Source: Aeromonas lusitana | GTDB lineage: Bacteria > Pseudomonadota > Gammaproteobacteria > Enterobacterales > Aeromonadaceae | Reading direction: 5' to 3' | NCBI RefSeq assembly: GCF_002812985.1 | Contig: NZ_PGCP01000010.1 | Span: 62,001 to 126,000, forward strand | Length of the DNA stretch: 64,000 bases | Shown here: positions 18,219-26,934 of the stretch, one piece after another | How the letters are laid out: each line of letters starts with the position of its first letter | How positions within the stretch are numbered: the first letter of the stretch is position 1 | Notes under the pieces: generated by a model | The model's input: only the letters and a program-made list of their open reading frames with translations | What the model was told of the DNA's origin: nothing | The model's database searches: none | Translations under genes and position numbers: made by a program

Positions 18219-18833
18219 TCACACCAGGCTGCGCAGGGATTCACGGATGATCTCCTCAACCGACATGCCCTCTTTCGCCACCTTGGCGACGATCTGGCTG
18301 GCCTGCTGCGGCTTGTAGCCAAGCGCCACCAGGGCGCTGGCCGCCTCTTCGCTGGAATCCGGGGCGCGCAGGCCGCTCTCTTTCTCGGGCAGACTGATGG
18401 CGGCGGGGGAGAAGAGATCGTGGCTGACCCAGCCCTTGAGACGGTCTTTCATCTCCACCACCAGGCGCTCGGCAGTCTTCTTGCCCACACCGGGCAACTT
18501 GACGAGGGAGCTTATCTCTTCGCGCTCCACGCTCATCACGAACTGGGTGGCCGTCATGCCGGAGAGGATGGCCAGCGCCAGCTTGGGGCCGACGCCATTG
18601 GTCTTGATCAGCTCGCGAAACAGCGCCCGCTCCTGCTTGTGGTTGAAGCCATAGAGCAACTGGGCATCTTCACGCACCACGAAATGGGTGTGAATGACCG
18701 CTTCCTTCCCGAGCTCGGGCAGATCATAGAAGCAGCTCATGGGCATGTGCACCTCATAACCCACACCGCCGACTTCCAGCAACACCTCTGGGGGTTGCTT
18801 CTCGATGATGACGCCTCTCAAGCGACCGATCAT
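18219..18833 (-). CDS. ruvA: Holliday junction DNA helicase subunit RuvA
   Basis: The junction-binding partner of RuvB, 204 residues. The N-terminal OB fold starts [20 protein letters not shown]. Two helix-hairpin-helix motifs follow ([16 protein letters not shown] and [16 protein letters not shown]). The C-terminal RuvB-binding domain includes [15 protein letters not shown] LexA box lies about 55 bases upstream. No ruvC is found upstream in the window. Confidence 0.98.
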   Translation of the reverse strand: MIGRLRGVIIEKQPPEVLLEVGGVGYEVHMPMSCFYDLPELGKEAVIHTHFVVREDAQLLYGFNHKQERALFRELIKTNGVGPKLALAILSGMTATQFVMSVEREEISSLVKLPGVGKKTAERLVVEMKDRLKGWVSHDLFSPAAISLPEKESGLRAPDSSEEAASALVALGYKPQQASQIVAKVAKEGMSVEEIIRESLRSLV

Positions 18834-18887
18834 GTTCTCTTCCTCGCCACGCAGACTCTGTAAATAGGGTCATAGCATAAAGAATAA

Positions 18888-18903
18888 CTGGATAAGTATC
18901 CAG
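18888..18903 (-). promoter_or_regulatory. LexA (SOS) box upstream of ruvAB
   Basis: CTGGATAAGTATCCAG is a 16-base dyad that closely resembles the known E. coli ruvAB LexA site (CTGGATATCTATCCAG). It supports SOS induction of ruvAB. Confidence 0.85.
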
Positions 18904-19188
18904 CATAGGGCGGTGACTCCCCCTGCACGGATTGCCCTCTCTTTACTATGCCGTCAGCCGGTCAGGAAACGTCTCTTCTTTGAGGCGCTCACCCGGCCCG
19001 CCGGGTACACATCTGCCTGACGACATTTTTAATCTGTTTGTATTCAGGATGATACAGAGAAATGCCTCTGATGGGGCTGGCGATATCTTGCTGGCTGGCT
19101 AGTCTCAATCAGCCAAAGAGATCCATATGGAATCTTAATTTGGTTTTCTTCCACTTCATCACGCGCATGGCCGCGTAAGGACAGCAAG
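18904..19188. other. Intergenic region between ruvA and the 125-residue gene
   Basis: About 285 bases between the LexA box and the plus-strand gene at 19189, part of a 355-base gene-free gap. I see an inverted GC-rich patch (ACCCGGCCCGCCGGGT) and an AAGGAC ribosome-binding site next to the downstream ATG. No gene is supportable, and ruvC is absent. Confidence 0.4.
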
Positions 19189-19566
19189 ATGGCTAAAGGA
19201 CGGATCAGCTTTTGGGAAGGTAATGGCGCCACTCAGGATCAGGTCGGCAATACCCTGAGCGGTGGGGTCAGCTACAACATCGACTGCAAGAAAGGGGATC
19301 AGGGTTTCAGCAATGATGAGGCCCGATCCCTGAAACTGGAAGGCATCCCCGGCATCACGCTGATCAAGGTCTACGACAGCCCCTCTGCCAGTACCGACGA
19401 TGACTGGGCCCAGATCCTGATCAAGGGACCCATTACCGACACAGTCGTGGTCGGCAGCTTCAACAGCAGTGCCAACCTCGATGGCGGCAACGTGGTCGTC
19501 ACCAGCCATTACCGCAACGGCCTGGATGGCAAGGTGTCCAGGATCCTGATCGACTACCTGGGGTAA
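19189..19566 (+). CDS. Small beta-rich protein, possibly beta/gamma-crystallin-like
   Basis: The 125-residue protein starts MAKGRISFWEGNGATQDQV and ends GLDGKVSRILIDYLG. It has no signal peptide or membrane segment. The alternating beta pattern, the Gly/Asp/Asn-rich turns and the final G-x-VSRI-x-I strand recall beta/gamma-crystallin folds, but the classic Greek-key calcium motif is not clear. AAGGAC lies 8 bases before the ATG. It is monocistronic with its own terminator. Function unknown. Confidence 0.6.
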   Translation: MAKGRISFWEGNGATQDQVGNTLSGGVSYNIDCKKGDQGFSNDEARSLKLEGIPGITLIKVYDSPSASTDDDWAQILIKGPITDTVVVGSFNSSANLDGGNVVVTSHYRNGLDGKVSRILIDYLG

Positions 19567-19577
19567 TCCCGATTCAA

Positions 19578-19617
19578 GAGGGAGGCCTGTCACCCGGCCT
19601 CCCTCTGTCACGTTTTC
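19578..19617 (+). terminator. Terminator after the 125-residue gene
   Basis: A 10-bp stem GAGGGAGGCC/GGCCTCCCTC with an 8-base loop (19578-19605), followed after a few bases by TTTT. Confidence 0.65.
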
Positions 19618-19768
19618 CTTAAACCCGCTTAGCGACTCTACCCTCCCCGTCGACCAGACTCCCCCCAACACCTAATTTAGCCCTTGGGCCACGGGGCTTG
19701 GCCTGTTAAAATTCCGCTCTTGAAATTTTCCAGGGCTAAGCCGCCCGAACTAGCGAAGGTCTACCGCG

Positions 19769-21493
19769 ATGCGTACCAGCCAATATCTGCTTTCCACTCT
19801 CAAGGAAACCCCCTCCGACGCGGAAGTCGTCAGCCATCAGCTGATGCTGCGCGCCGGCATGATCCGCAAACTGGCCTCCGGCATGTATGCCTGGTTGCCG
19901 TCCGGCCTGCGGGTCCTGAAGAAGATCGAGAACATAGTTCGCGAAGAGATGAACAAGGCTGGTGCCATCGAAGTCTCCATGCCGGTGGTACAACCGGCCG
20001 AGCTGTGGCAGGAGTCCGGCCGTTGGGATGACTATGGTCCCGAGCTGTGCCGTCTGACCGACCGCCACAACCGTCCCTTCGTACTGGGCCCGACCCACGA
20101 AGAGGTGATCACCTCGCTGATCCGTTACGAAGTGAACAGCTACAAGCAGCTGCCGCTGAACCTCTACCAGATCCAGACCAAGTTCCGTGACGAAGTCCGT
20201 CCCCGTTTCGGCGTGATGCGCGGCCGCGAATTCCTGATGAAGGATGCCTACTCCTTCCACATCAACAAGGAATCCCTGGTCGAAACCTACGAGAAGATGC
20301 ACGCCGCCTACTGCGCCGCCTTCACCCGCATGGGCCTGAACTTCCGTCCGGTCCAGGCCGATACCGGCTCCATCGGTGGCACCGGCTCCCACGAATTCCA
20401 GGTGCTGGCCGAGAGCGGTGAAGACTTGATCGCCTTCTCCGACAGCTCCGATTACGCCGCCAACATCGAGATGGCCGAAGCCCTGGCGCCGGCTGGCGAG
20501 CGCGCCGCTGCCACCTTGGCCCTGACCAAGGTTGCCACCCCGGGCGTGCACACCATCGACGAGGTTGCCGCCTTCCTGAATGTTGCCCCGACCCTTATCG
20601 CCAAGACCCTGCTGGTGCTGGCCGAGGCGGACGAGCACGGCAAGCAGGCGGTCGTTGCTCTGGTGCTGCGTGGCGATCACGAACTGAACGAGATCAAGGC
20701 CGAGAAGCTGCCGGGCGTCGCCAATCCGCTGACCTTCGCCAACGACGAGCAGATCAAGGCTGCCGCCGGTTGTGATGCAGGCTCCATCGGCCCGGTCGGC
20801 TTCGCCGGTCGCATCATCGCCGATCGCAGCGCCGCTCACCTGGCGGACTTCGTCTGTGGCGCCAACGAGACCGGCTTCCACCTGACCGGTGCGAACTGGG
20901 ATCGCGACATCGCTTCTTACGAAGTCGCCGATCTGCGCAACGTAGTGGAAGGCGACCCCAGCCCCTGCGGCCAAGGCAAGCTGCTGCTCAAGCGCGGCAT
21001 CGAAGTGGGTCACATCTTCCAGCTCGGCACCAAGTACTCCGAAGCCATGAAGGCGAGCGTGCTGAACGAGGGCGGCAAGTCCGTCACCATGGAGATGGGT
21101 TGCTACGGCATCGGGGTTTCCCGCCTGGTGGCCGCCGCCATCGAGCAGAACAACGACCAGTACGGCATCATCTGGCCGGAAGCCATAGCCCCGTTCGAAG
21201 TGGCCATCGTGCCGATGAACATGCACAAGTCCGAACGCGTCGCCGAGCAGGCGCAGCAGTTCTACGCCGAGCTGCAAGCCGCCGGTGTCGACGTGCTGTT
21301 CGATGACCGCAAGGAGCGTCCGGGCGTGATGTTCGCCGACATGGAGCTGCTGGGGGTTCCCCACGCCATCGTCATCGGCGACCGCGGTCTGGACAACGGC
21401 GTGGTGGAGTACAAGTGCCGCCGCACCGGTGAGAAACAGGAAGTGGCCATTGGCGACATCATCGCCCAGCTCAAGGGCAAGCTGGGTCGCTGA
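19769..21493 (+). CDS. proS: Prolyl-tRNA synthetase, bacterial type
   Basis: Class II prolyl-tRNA synthetase of 574 residues that charges tRNA-Pro. It starts [20 protein letters not shown]. Motif 2 is in [20 protein letters not shown]. An insertion editing domain (about 225-400) with AKTLLVLAE and [10 protein letters not shown] hydrolyses Ala-tRNA-Pro. The C-terminal anticodon-binding domain contains [20 protein letters not shown]. Codon use is strongly biased, in keeping with high expression. Confidence 0.98.
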   Translation: MRTSQYLLSTLKETPSDAEVVSHQLMLRAGMIRKLASGMYAWLPSGLRVLKKIENIVREEMNKAGAIEVSMPVVQPAELWQESGRWDDYGPELCRLTDRHNRPFVLGPTHEEVITSLIRYEVNSYKQLPLNLYQIQTKFRDEVRPRFGVMRGREFLMKDAYSFHINKESLVETYEKMHAAYCAAFTRMGLNFRPVQADTGSIGGTGSHEFQVLAESGEDLIAFSDSSDYAANIEMAEALAPAGERAAATLALTKVATPGVHTIDEVAAFLNVAPTLIAKTLLVLAEADEHGKQAVVALVLRGDHELNEIKAEKLPGVANPLTFANDEQIKAAAGCDAGSIGPVGFAGRIIADRSAAHLADFVCGANETGFHLTGANWDRDIASYEVADLRNVVEGDPSPCGQGKLLLKRGIEVGHIFQLGTKYSEAMKASVLNEGGKSVTMEMGCYGIGVSRLVAAAIEQNNDQYGIIWPEAIAPFEVAIVPMNMHKSERVAEQAQQFYAELQAAGVDVLFDDRKERPGVMFADMELLGVPHAIVIGDRGLDNGVVEYKCRRTGEKQEVAIGDIIAQLKGKLGR

Positions 21494-21531
21494 TAGCGCC
21501 AGCTAACCCGACTCTTCTGTTTCCATAAAAA

Positions 21532-21565
21532 AGCCCCGAGTGCGAACAGCACTCGGGGCTTTTTA
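21532..21565 (+). terminator. Terminator after proS
   Basis: A 12-bp stem AGCCCCGAGTGC/GCACTCGGGGCT with a GAACA loop followed by TTTT. It lies about 40 bases after the proS stop. Confidence 0.9.
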
Positions 21566-21691
21566 TATGGGTCTTCGCCGCGATGCACAAAATGAGTCCC
21601 GGCGTGAAGCTATAAGATAACGGCATTGCGCTGTACATGGCGCGGCTGATTTCCTAGACTGACCCTCTTTATCCAGCGTGCCCGAGAAGTT

Positions 21692-22321
21692 ATGTCCATC
21701 CCCTCAGCCAATTCCGTTGTCGTGCTCGATTTCGAGACGAGCGGCCTCTCACCCAACCAAGGGGATAGAGCCATCGAAATCGGCGCCGTCAGAATTAAAG
21801 ACGGCCAGATCAGCGAACGTTTCTCGGCGCTGATGAACCCAGGCTTTAATGTCAGCAGCTTTATCGAGCAATATACCGGGATCAGCAACGCCATGCTGAA
21901 ACAGGCGCCCCCTTGCGGCGAGGTGATGGCGGATTTCGTCGAATTTATCGGTGATGACAACCTGGTCGCCCATAATGCCTCCTTCGACAAGCGCTTTCTG
22001 GATGCGGAAATAGAGCGGCTGTCGACCCGCTATCGCGGTCAATTCGCCTGCTCCCTGCTGCTGTCGAGGCGGTTGTTCCCCGAGGCGCCGGATCACAAGC
22101 TGGGCACCCTGGTGCAATACCACAGCCTGCCCAATGATGGCGTGTTTCACCGCGCGCTGGCGGATGCCGAAGTGACTGCTCACCTCTGGCTCGCCTTGTT
22201 AAGGGAATTGGAATGTCGGTACGGCATTATCAACCCGGACTTTGAATTGCTGCTGACCCTTGGCAAGAAGCCGAAACAGGTTATTCCATCCTTCCTTGAG
22301 GGATATGCGGCGCGACAATAA
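21692..22321 (+). CDS. DnaQ-like 3'-5' exonuclease
   Basis: A 209-residue DEDDh exonuclease of the DnaQ fold. Exo I is VVLDFETSGL (about residue 10), Exo II is LVAHNASFDKRFLDAEIERL (about 90) and Exo III is HRALADAEVTAHLW (about 150). All catalytic acidic residues are present. It lacks the C-terminal extension of DnaQ (Pol III epsilon), so it is better called a stand-alone exonuclease related to epsilon or ExoX. A weak GAGAAG ribosome-binding site precedes ATG. It is monocistronic. Confidence 0.85.
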   Translation: MSIPSANSVVVLDFETSGLSPNQGDRAIEIGAVRIKDGQISERFSALMNPGFNVSSFIEQYTGISNAMLKQAPPCGEVMADFVEFIGDDNLVAHNASFDKRFLDAEIERLSTRYRGQFACSLLLSRRLFPEAPDHKLGTLVQYHSLPNDGVFHRALADAEVTAHLWLALLRELECRYGIINPDFELLLTLGKKPKQVIPSFLEGYAARQ

Positions 22322-22714
22322 GTCGCTCAGGAATATTCATCAATCACCCCAGAGATTTAAACCTGTTTTGCCGGGTGCGGGATATATCTTACTTATTATT
22401 TAGGCGGTGGAGCATTGGGGCCACTCCTTATAAAAATCGGCACATTATTATTTCCATTTAAATAATCAGGGTTGTATATTTAAAAAATACGCCCCTGATT
22501 CAGACATAATATGGTTGGTCTTAAAATATATTAATTCTGACCATATTTCACTGCGCAATATATTATCCATATCCCGCTGGATATGCTCAGGTCATCAGCA
22601 TTCGAGGCCTGGGCAAGGACATGCGAGCGCCACTCCAGTGCGAAGTCATTGCCGACCTCCTCCCTCGGCCCAAGGGCAAGGCGCCACATCGACACTTAAC
22701 ACTACCTTTTAATG
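22322..22714. other. AT-rich gene-free region
   Basis: The first 240 bases are strikingly AT-rich compared with the window. They include an imperfect inverted repeat, ATATGGTTGGTC (22509-22520) with GACCATAT about 17 bases later. The remainder returns to normal GC. A 65-codon ORF (22515-22712) lacks a family, a credible start and codon bias, so I do not call a gene. Confidence 0.4.
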
Positions 22715-22744
22715 AAAAAAGCGCGCCAAATGGCGCGCTTTTTG
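22715..22744. terminator. Terminator downstream of the SDR gene
   Basis: GCGCGCC/GGCGCGC stem with an AAAT loop, flanked by A6 and T5, so it is symmetric. It ends the minus-strand SDR transcript. Confidence 0.8.
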
Positions 22745-22784
22745 TTGCTCAGGCAGAGACAGATGCTGAAACCAGCCAGCAAGA

Positions 22785-23465
22785 CTAGCTGTTTCGTCCG
22801 ATAAAGAGATCGGTCACGTGGCAACTGCTGCGCGCCTCCAGGGCATCCAGCATATAGGCGGCCGCGTCCTCCGGCGTCATAAAGGCGCTCGGGTCCACGT
22901 GATCCGAGTTCTCCCAGAACTCGCTGCGGATCCCGCTCGGGTAGAGGTTCACCAGCCGTAGGGGCGAGCCCTTGAGCTCGGCGCGCAGGGATTCCAGAAA
23001 GCCGCGCATCCCCCACTTGGAGGCGCAATAGAGGCTCTCGTTGGCCTTGCCGGTCTGGGCCGCGGAGGAGAGCACGTTGGCCAGCACCCCGCCCTGCTCG
23101 CCGATGAGGCGCACCGTCTGCTGGGCCACCAGGATAGTGGAGACGAGATTACTCTCCACCACCCGGCGTACCTGCTCGGCGGTGTAGACACCGACCGGGC
23201 CAAACTCCCCTACCCCGGCGCAGTGGATCACCATGTCGGGCAAGCCACCCCAGGCCAGGGCAGCCGAGAAGGCCATCTCCACCTCTTCGTGGTGAGCCAG
23301 ATCGGCGGCGATGCCGACCACGGCACTGCCGAGCAGTTGTTCCTGCTCCTGCAATTTGTGGTAACGGCGCCCCATCATGGCAACCCTGTGGCCGCGCGCT
23401 ACCAGTCCGATTGTCAGCGCACGGCCGAGGCCGGAGCCGGCGCCAGTCACTATGATGTGGCCCAT
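22785..23465 (-). CDS. Short-chain dehydrogenase/reductase
   Basis: A 226-residue classical SDR of unknown substrate. The cofactor motif TGAGSGLGRAL is at about residue 7-17, with RRY following the second strand, which favours NADP. The catalytic residues are in NVLSSAAQTGKANESLYCASKWGMRGF: Ser near 138 and the Y-x-x-x-K motif near 151-155. AGGAG lies 6 bases before ATG. It is close to, but probably not coupled with, the outer-membrane gene upstream. Confidence 0.88.
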   Translation of the reverse strand: MGHIIVTGAGSGLGRALTIGLVARGHRVAMMGRRYHKLQEQEQLLGSAVVGIAADLAHHEEVEMAFSAALAWGGLPDMVIHCAGVGEFGPVGVYTAEQVRRVVESNLVSTILVAQQTVRLIGEQGGVLANVLSSAAQTGKANESLYCASKWGMRGFLESLRAELKGSPLRLVNLYPSGIRSEFWENSDHVDPSAFMTPEDAAAYMLDALEARSSCHVTDLFIGRNS

Positions 23466-23497
23466 TGTCTCTCCTGGATCAGATCTGATGACTCAGA

Positions 23498-24130
23498 TCA
23501 GAAAGTGAATTCGCCGCCGATGAACCAGCCGTCGACCTTCTGGTCAACGCGGTCGAAGTCCATGTCCACTTCACGCCAGCCGGCACGCAGCTTGAGCGGC
23601 ACGGAGGCAAACTTGTAGGAACCGCCCAGACGGTAGTCGTAGTTGTCCGCATCCTGCACGCGCAGATCGCCGAAGGCCGCGAAGCCGGTACCCGGAATGC
23701 GGATCTCGCCACCTGTGTAGGCCATCAGCACATCCTTGTCATAGGAGTAGTGCTGGGTGTTGAAGTCACCGTCGTAACGACGACCGGTCAGACCCAGATC
23801 GAGCTGGAACAAATCATTGTTCATCAGGCGATAGTAGAGGGTCAGATCGTAGGCCAGCAGATCGTTGTTGAAGGAGCCGCCGCTGCTGCCGAGATCGGAC
23901 ATCTCGAACTTGGCATTGGGCAGCAGCCAGATGCCGTGCTCCAGTTGCAGGTAGCCGTTCCAGTTGTAGTTGTCGTCATAGCTGCCATCGGCACCAACCC
24001 CGTTGATCTGGCCGCTGCCCTGAGCGTTCCACATGTCGGCACCCGCCGCGAAACGCCAGTCATCGGCGGCCATGGCGGTGTGGCTGAACAGGGCCAGCAG
24101 GCTGCCGGCAATCAAAGTCTTTTTCATCAT
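23498..24130 (-). CDS. Outer-membrane beta-barrel protein, TIGR04219-like
   Basis: A 210-residue exported protein with a signal peptide ending AMA (about residue 21). Alternating amphipathic strands (DWRFAAGADMWNAQGSG, LLAYDLTLYYRLM, LFQLDLGLTGRRYDGDF) end in an aromatic FTF terminus, as expected for the Bam recognition signal. It resembles the TIGR04219/YfaZ type small barrels of aquatic gammaproteobacteria, a family without known function. An alternative start lies one codon later. Confidence 0.8.
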   Translation of the reverse strand: MMKKTLIAGSLLALFSHTAMAADDWRFAAGADMWNAQGSGQINGVGADGSYDDNYNWNGYLQLEHGIWLLPNAKFEMSDLGSSGGSFNNDLLAYDLTLYYRLMNNDLFQLDLGLTGRRYDGDFNTQHYSYDKDVLMAYTGGEIRIPGTGFAAFGDLRVQDADNYDYRLGGSYKFASVPLKLRAGWREVDMDFDRVDQKVDGWFIGGEFTF

Positions 24131-24231
24131 TTAGCTCCGTTATGGACTGGGAAGGCCATCATTTTACCCAGAGCACAAGGAATACCTAGTGTAAAAAGCT
24201 GAACCAGCGTCCATTAATGTCCGGACCGATG

Positions 24232-24672
24232 TCAGTGCTGCATGCCTTTCATCGGCTCGACCGGCTTCACCGGCAGGCTCAGGCTAATGGTCTGACCATC
24301 GTCCAGGGTCAGGGTCAGGGGGAAGGGGGTGCCCTGGGCGAGCTCACGCACCTCGAACAGCATGATGTGGAAGCTGCCAGGCTTGAGAGCCACCTCCCCC
24401 TTGACGGGGATCTTGATGCCATCGACCTGGCGCATCTTCATCACCCCGTTCTCGTGCAGGTGAGTGTGCAGCTCGGCCCGCGCGGCCTCGGGGGAGGCGA
24501 CGGCGGTCAGGGTCACCGGCTTGTCACCATCGTTCTTGAGCACCATGAAGGCGGCCGTGTTGGGGGAGCCCGGCGGCAGCAGGCGCACATAACCATCGAT
24601 GGCCTCGACCTTGGCCAGGGCGGGCGTCGCCAGCAGCAGGGTCAGGACGGAGTAAAACGCACGTTTAAACAT
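24232..24672 (-). CDS. PCu(A)C-type periplasmic copper chaperone
   Basis: A 146-residue exported protein that binds Cu(I) and hands it to cytochrome oxidase or copper enzymes. The signal peptide ends ALA (about residue 20). The PCu(A)C motif H-X10-M-X21-H-X-M is exact at H69, M80, H102 and M104. The tail carries further Met and His (PMKGMQH). AAGGA lies 8 bases before the ATG. It is divergent from the enoyl-CoA hydratase gene, and no Sco partner is adjacent. Confidence 0.92.
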   Translation of the reverse strand: MFKRAFYSVLTLLLATPALAKVEAIDGYVRLLPPGSPNTAAFMVLKNDGDKPVTLTAVASPEAARAELHTHLHENGVMKMRQVDGIKIPVKGEVALKPGSFHIMLFEVRELAQGTPFPLTLTLDDGQTISLSLPVKPVEPMKGMQH

Positions 24673-24761
24673 GGTTGAAATCCTTTTATGATGTTGTTAA
24701 ACGAAGCGAAGCTTACCCCTGTGGCAAGCTTTTGGCAGCCTCTGATAGCAAGGATTCAGAC

Positions 24762-25511
24762 ATGGCCCTCACAATTCTGGCCGAGCAGCAGGATGGCTTG
24801 CTCATTCTGACCCTCAACCGACCAGACAAACGCAATGCCCTCAACACCCAGATGTATCAGGCCCTCACCCAGGCGCTGCAGCAGGCAAGCCAAAATGAGG
24901 CCGTGCACGTGGTGCTACTGCAGGGGCAGACGGAGTGCTTCACCGCCGGCAACGATCTGGCGGATTTCATGGGCAAAACCAGTCTGGAGGCTGACGATCC
25001 CATCTTGCAGTTCCTGCATACCCTGGCGGATTTCCCCAAACCCGTCATCGCCGCCGTCGCGGGCCCGGCGGTGGGCATTGGCACCACACTGCTGCTGCAC
25101 TGCGATCTGGTCTATCTCGCGGACAATGCGCGGCTGCAACTGCCGTTTGTCGAGCTGGGGCTGGTGCCGGAGTTTGCCTCCAGCCTCTTGCTGCCAAGGG
25201 CGGTGGGTCATCTGAAGGCGGCGGAGTTGTTGCTGCTGGCGGAAGCCATGGATGCGGCCGAGGCGCTGCGGCTCGGGCTCGCCAACCGGGTGCTGGCGGT
25301 GGACGAACTGCTCGGCTTTGCCCGGGAACAGGGGTTGAAACTCGCCGCCAAGCCGCCGAAGGCGCTGCAAAAGAGCAAGGCATTGCTCAAACAGGAGCTC
25401 AGGCAAGCGGTGCATTTCGTCATCGACATAGAGGCGCGCGCCTTCTCCCAGGCATTGCAGGGAGAAGAGGCCCAAACCCGCATCGCCCACAAGCTCGGGC
25501 GCAGAGGCTAG
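24762..25511 (+). CDS. Enoyl-CoA hydratase/isomerase family protein
   Basis: A crotonase-fold protein of 249 residues from the chosen ATG (MALTILAEQQDGLL), which has AAGGA 7 bases upstream. A longer upstream reading is unlikely. Visible features are LNRPDKRNALNTQMYQAL, ECFTAGNDLADFM for the first oxyanion loop, and AVAGPAVGIGTTLLLHCDLV for the second. The catalytic Glu of hydratases is in VELGLVPEF, so hydratase or isomerase activity is possible. The actual substrate is not evident. Confidence 0.87.
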   Translation: MALTILAEQQDGLLILTLNRPDKRNALNTQMYQALTQALQQASQNEAVHVVLLQGQTECFTAGNDLADFMGKTSLEADDPILQFLHTLADFPKPVIAAVAGPAVGIGTTLLLHCDLVYLADNARLQLPFVELGLVPEFASSLLLPRAVGHLKAAELLLLAEAMDAAEALRLGLANRVLAVDELLGFAREQGLKLAAKPPKALQKSKALLKQELRQAVHFVIDIEARAFSQALQGEEAQTRIAHKLGRRG

Positions 25512-25514
25512 CCC

Positions 25515-25943
25515 CTAGTTCAGGCGGAAGCGGCCGATCAGCTCGCAGCCCTGCACCTTGTCCTGCACCTGGATAAGCCGGGCTATCTCGGGGTTGGGGT
25601 GGCGTTTTAAAAAGGAGAGCAGGGCGGCGCGGCAGCAGCCCAGCTCGCTTATCAGACTCTCACATTCGCGATTGGGGCATTGCGGCACCAGGGCGGTGAC
25701 CAGTTCGGAGGCGAGCTTGAGATAGCGCAGCTCGTAGGCCGGCTCCTCCATGGCGCGCCAGAAATCGGCAAGCCGATGGCAGGTCGCGACCCGCATGCTG
25801 GCCAGTTCGTCCAGATCATCGGACGCCAGCTCATACACCTCGCCAAGGGCCTGTTGATAGAGGCAGATGGCCGTGCCAAGCGCCCCCTTGCCCAGGGCAT
25901 TTTCCGCCTCCAGCATGTAACGCTGCCAGTTTTGATTCGTCAT
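25515..25943 (-). CDS. Hypothetical helical protein (DUF2753-like?)
   Basis: 142 residues from the chosen start MTNQNWQRYMLEAENALGKG. It is all-helical with a TPR-like pair (GTAICLYQQALGEVYELA) and a Cys-containing segment (CPNRECESLISELGCC). It faintly resembles the DUF2753 proteins of vibrios and aeromonads. An upstream extension of 41 codons has poor coding character and was trimmed. It is convergent with the enoyl-CoA hydratase gene, only 3 bases between stops. Function unknown. Confidence 0.65.
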   Translation of the reverse strand: MTNQNWQRYMLEAENALGKGALGTAICLYQQALGEVYELASDDLDELASMRVATCHRLADFWRAMEEPAYELRYLKLASELVTALVPQCPNRECESLISELGCCRAALLSFLKRHPNPEIARLIQVQDKVQGCELIGRFRLN

Positions 25944-26231
25944 CTCCCTCTCCCGTGCCGACATGGGTGGAGCCTGTATCATGGCTAATTGAGAATAAAT
26001 ATCAACCAGACCTTTTGTGCAGGATCCAACCAGACCGTGCCCGCGCCTTGGCATGCCCCCTCTCATGGCTTACCATCCGGGCACCTCTTTTCGGATCCCG
26101 TCTCATGCTGCGACCCCGTTTATCCCAGGAGCTGGGCTGCTCGACCCTGTGCGTGCCCCACCTGCTGGTCTGGATCTATTAGCTGCGCTCCTCGCGCCAT
26201 TTACCCTATCCATTCAACGAGGAACACAGCC

Positions 26232-26888
26232 ATGAAACCCTGCCAACACTGGTCGCAGGTCGAATACCTGCATCTGACGGTGACCAACCCCAACATCTGC
26301 CTCAAGGGGCGCCACAGCTACTACTCCGGGGCCTGGGACGGCCTGTTTGAGGATCAAGCCGTGCGCTACCTCCACGGCGACAGCGTTAGCCGCAACCCCG
26401 ACACCGGCTGGGAGCCGCTCTGGCACATAGACAAGCTCCACATCGGCGACTATGTGCAGATCGCGGCCGGCGTGAAGATCATCATGGGTGGCAACCACAC
26501 CCACAACACCGGCTTCATCAGTACCTATCCGTTTGCGGATCTGGATGCACTCAAGCGCAGCTACCGCCCCGCCGGCGATACCCGCATCGGCAACGATGTC
26601 TGGATTGGCATGGAGGCCATGATCATGCCGGGCGTCACCATAGGGGATGGCGCCATCATAGCGGCTCGCACCCTGGTGAATCAGGACGTAGCGCCCTATG
26701 CCATGGTGGCTGGCGCACCCGCCAAGGTGATCCGAACACGCTTCAGTGATGACGAGATTGCCCGGCTACAGGCGCTGGCTTGGTGGGACTGGCCGGATGC
26801 CCAGGTGCAGGCCTTGCTGCCGCTGATCCAGCAAGGTGAAGTCGCCCTGCTGGAACAAGCGGCCATCCGCTGGCAACAGGGCACATAA
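26232..26888 (+). CDS. Vat/CatB-type hexapeptide acetyltransferase
   Basis: A 218-residue left-handed beta-helix acyltransferase that uses acetyl-CoA. The xenobiotic (Vat/CatB) subfamily loop with the catalytic His is seen in IMGGNHTHNTGFISTYPF near residue 85. Hexapeptide repeats (TRIGNDVWIGMEAMIMPGVT, IGDGAIIAARTLV) and the C-terminal APYAMVAGAPAKVIR follow. Such enzymes can inactivate streptogramins or chloramphenicol, or modify sugars, and the sequence alone does not decide. The ATG has AGGA 8 bases upstream. The 288-base stretch before it contains no supportable gene. Confidence 0.85.
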   Translation: MKPCQHWSQVEYLHLTVTNPNICLKGRHSYYSGAWDGLFEDQAVRYLHGDSVSRNPDTGWEPLWHIDKLHIGDYVQIAAGVKIIMGGNHTHNTGFISTYPFADLDALKRSYRPAGDTRIGNDVWIGMEAMIMPGVTIGDGAIIAARTLVNQDVAPYAMVAGAPAKVIRTRFSDDEIARLQALAWWDWPDAQVQALLPLIQQGEVALLEQAAIRWQQGT

Positions 26889-26904
26889 GCGACAATGAGG
26901 ATGC

Positions 26905-26925
26905 GGGGGCACATGCCCCCTCTTG
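26905..26925. terminator. Short hairpin between convergent genes
   Basis: GGGGGC/GCCCCC stem with an ACAT loop between the acetyltransferase and ParB-like stops. The T run is poor, so terminator function is tentative. Confidence 0.4.
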
Positions 26926-26934
26926 GTTAACCCT

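Noticed and set aside
22515-22712. A 65-codon ORF in the AT-rich gap
   Set aside because: No family match, mixed composition across a base-composition boundary, and no ribosome-binding site.
25989-26231. Upstream extension of the acetyltransferase ORF
   Set aside because: The extension is Pro/Cys/Ser-rich and unlike the family; the ATG at 26232 has a ribosome-binding site and matches the family start.
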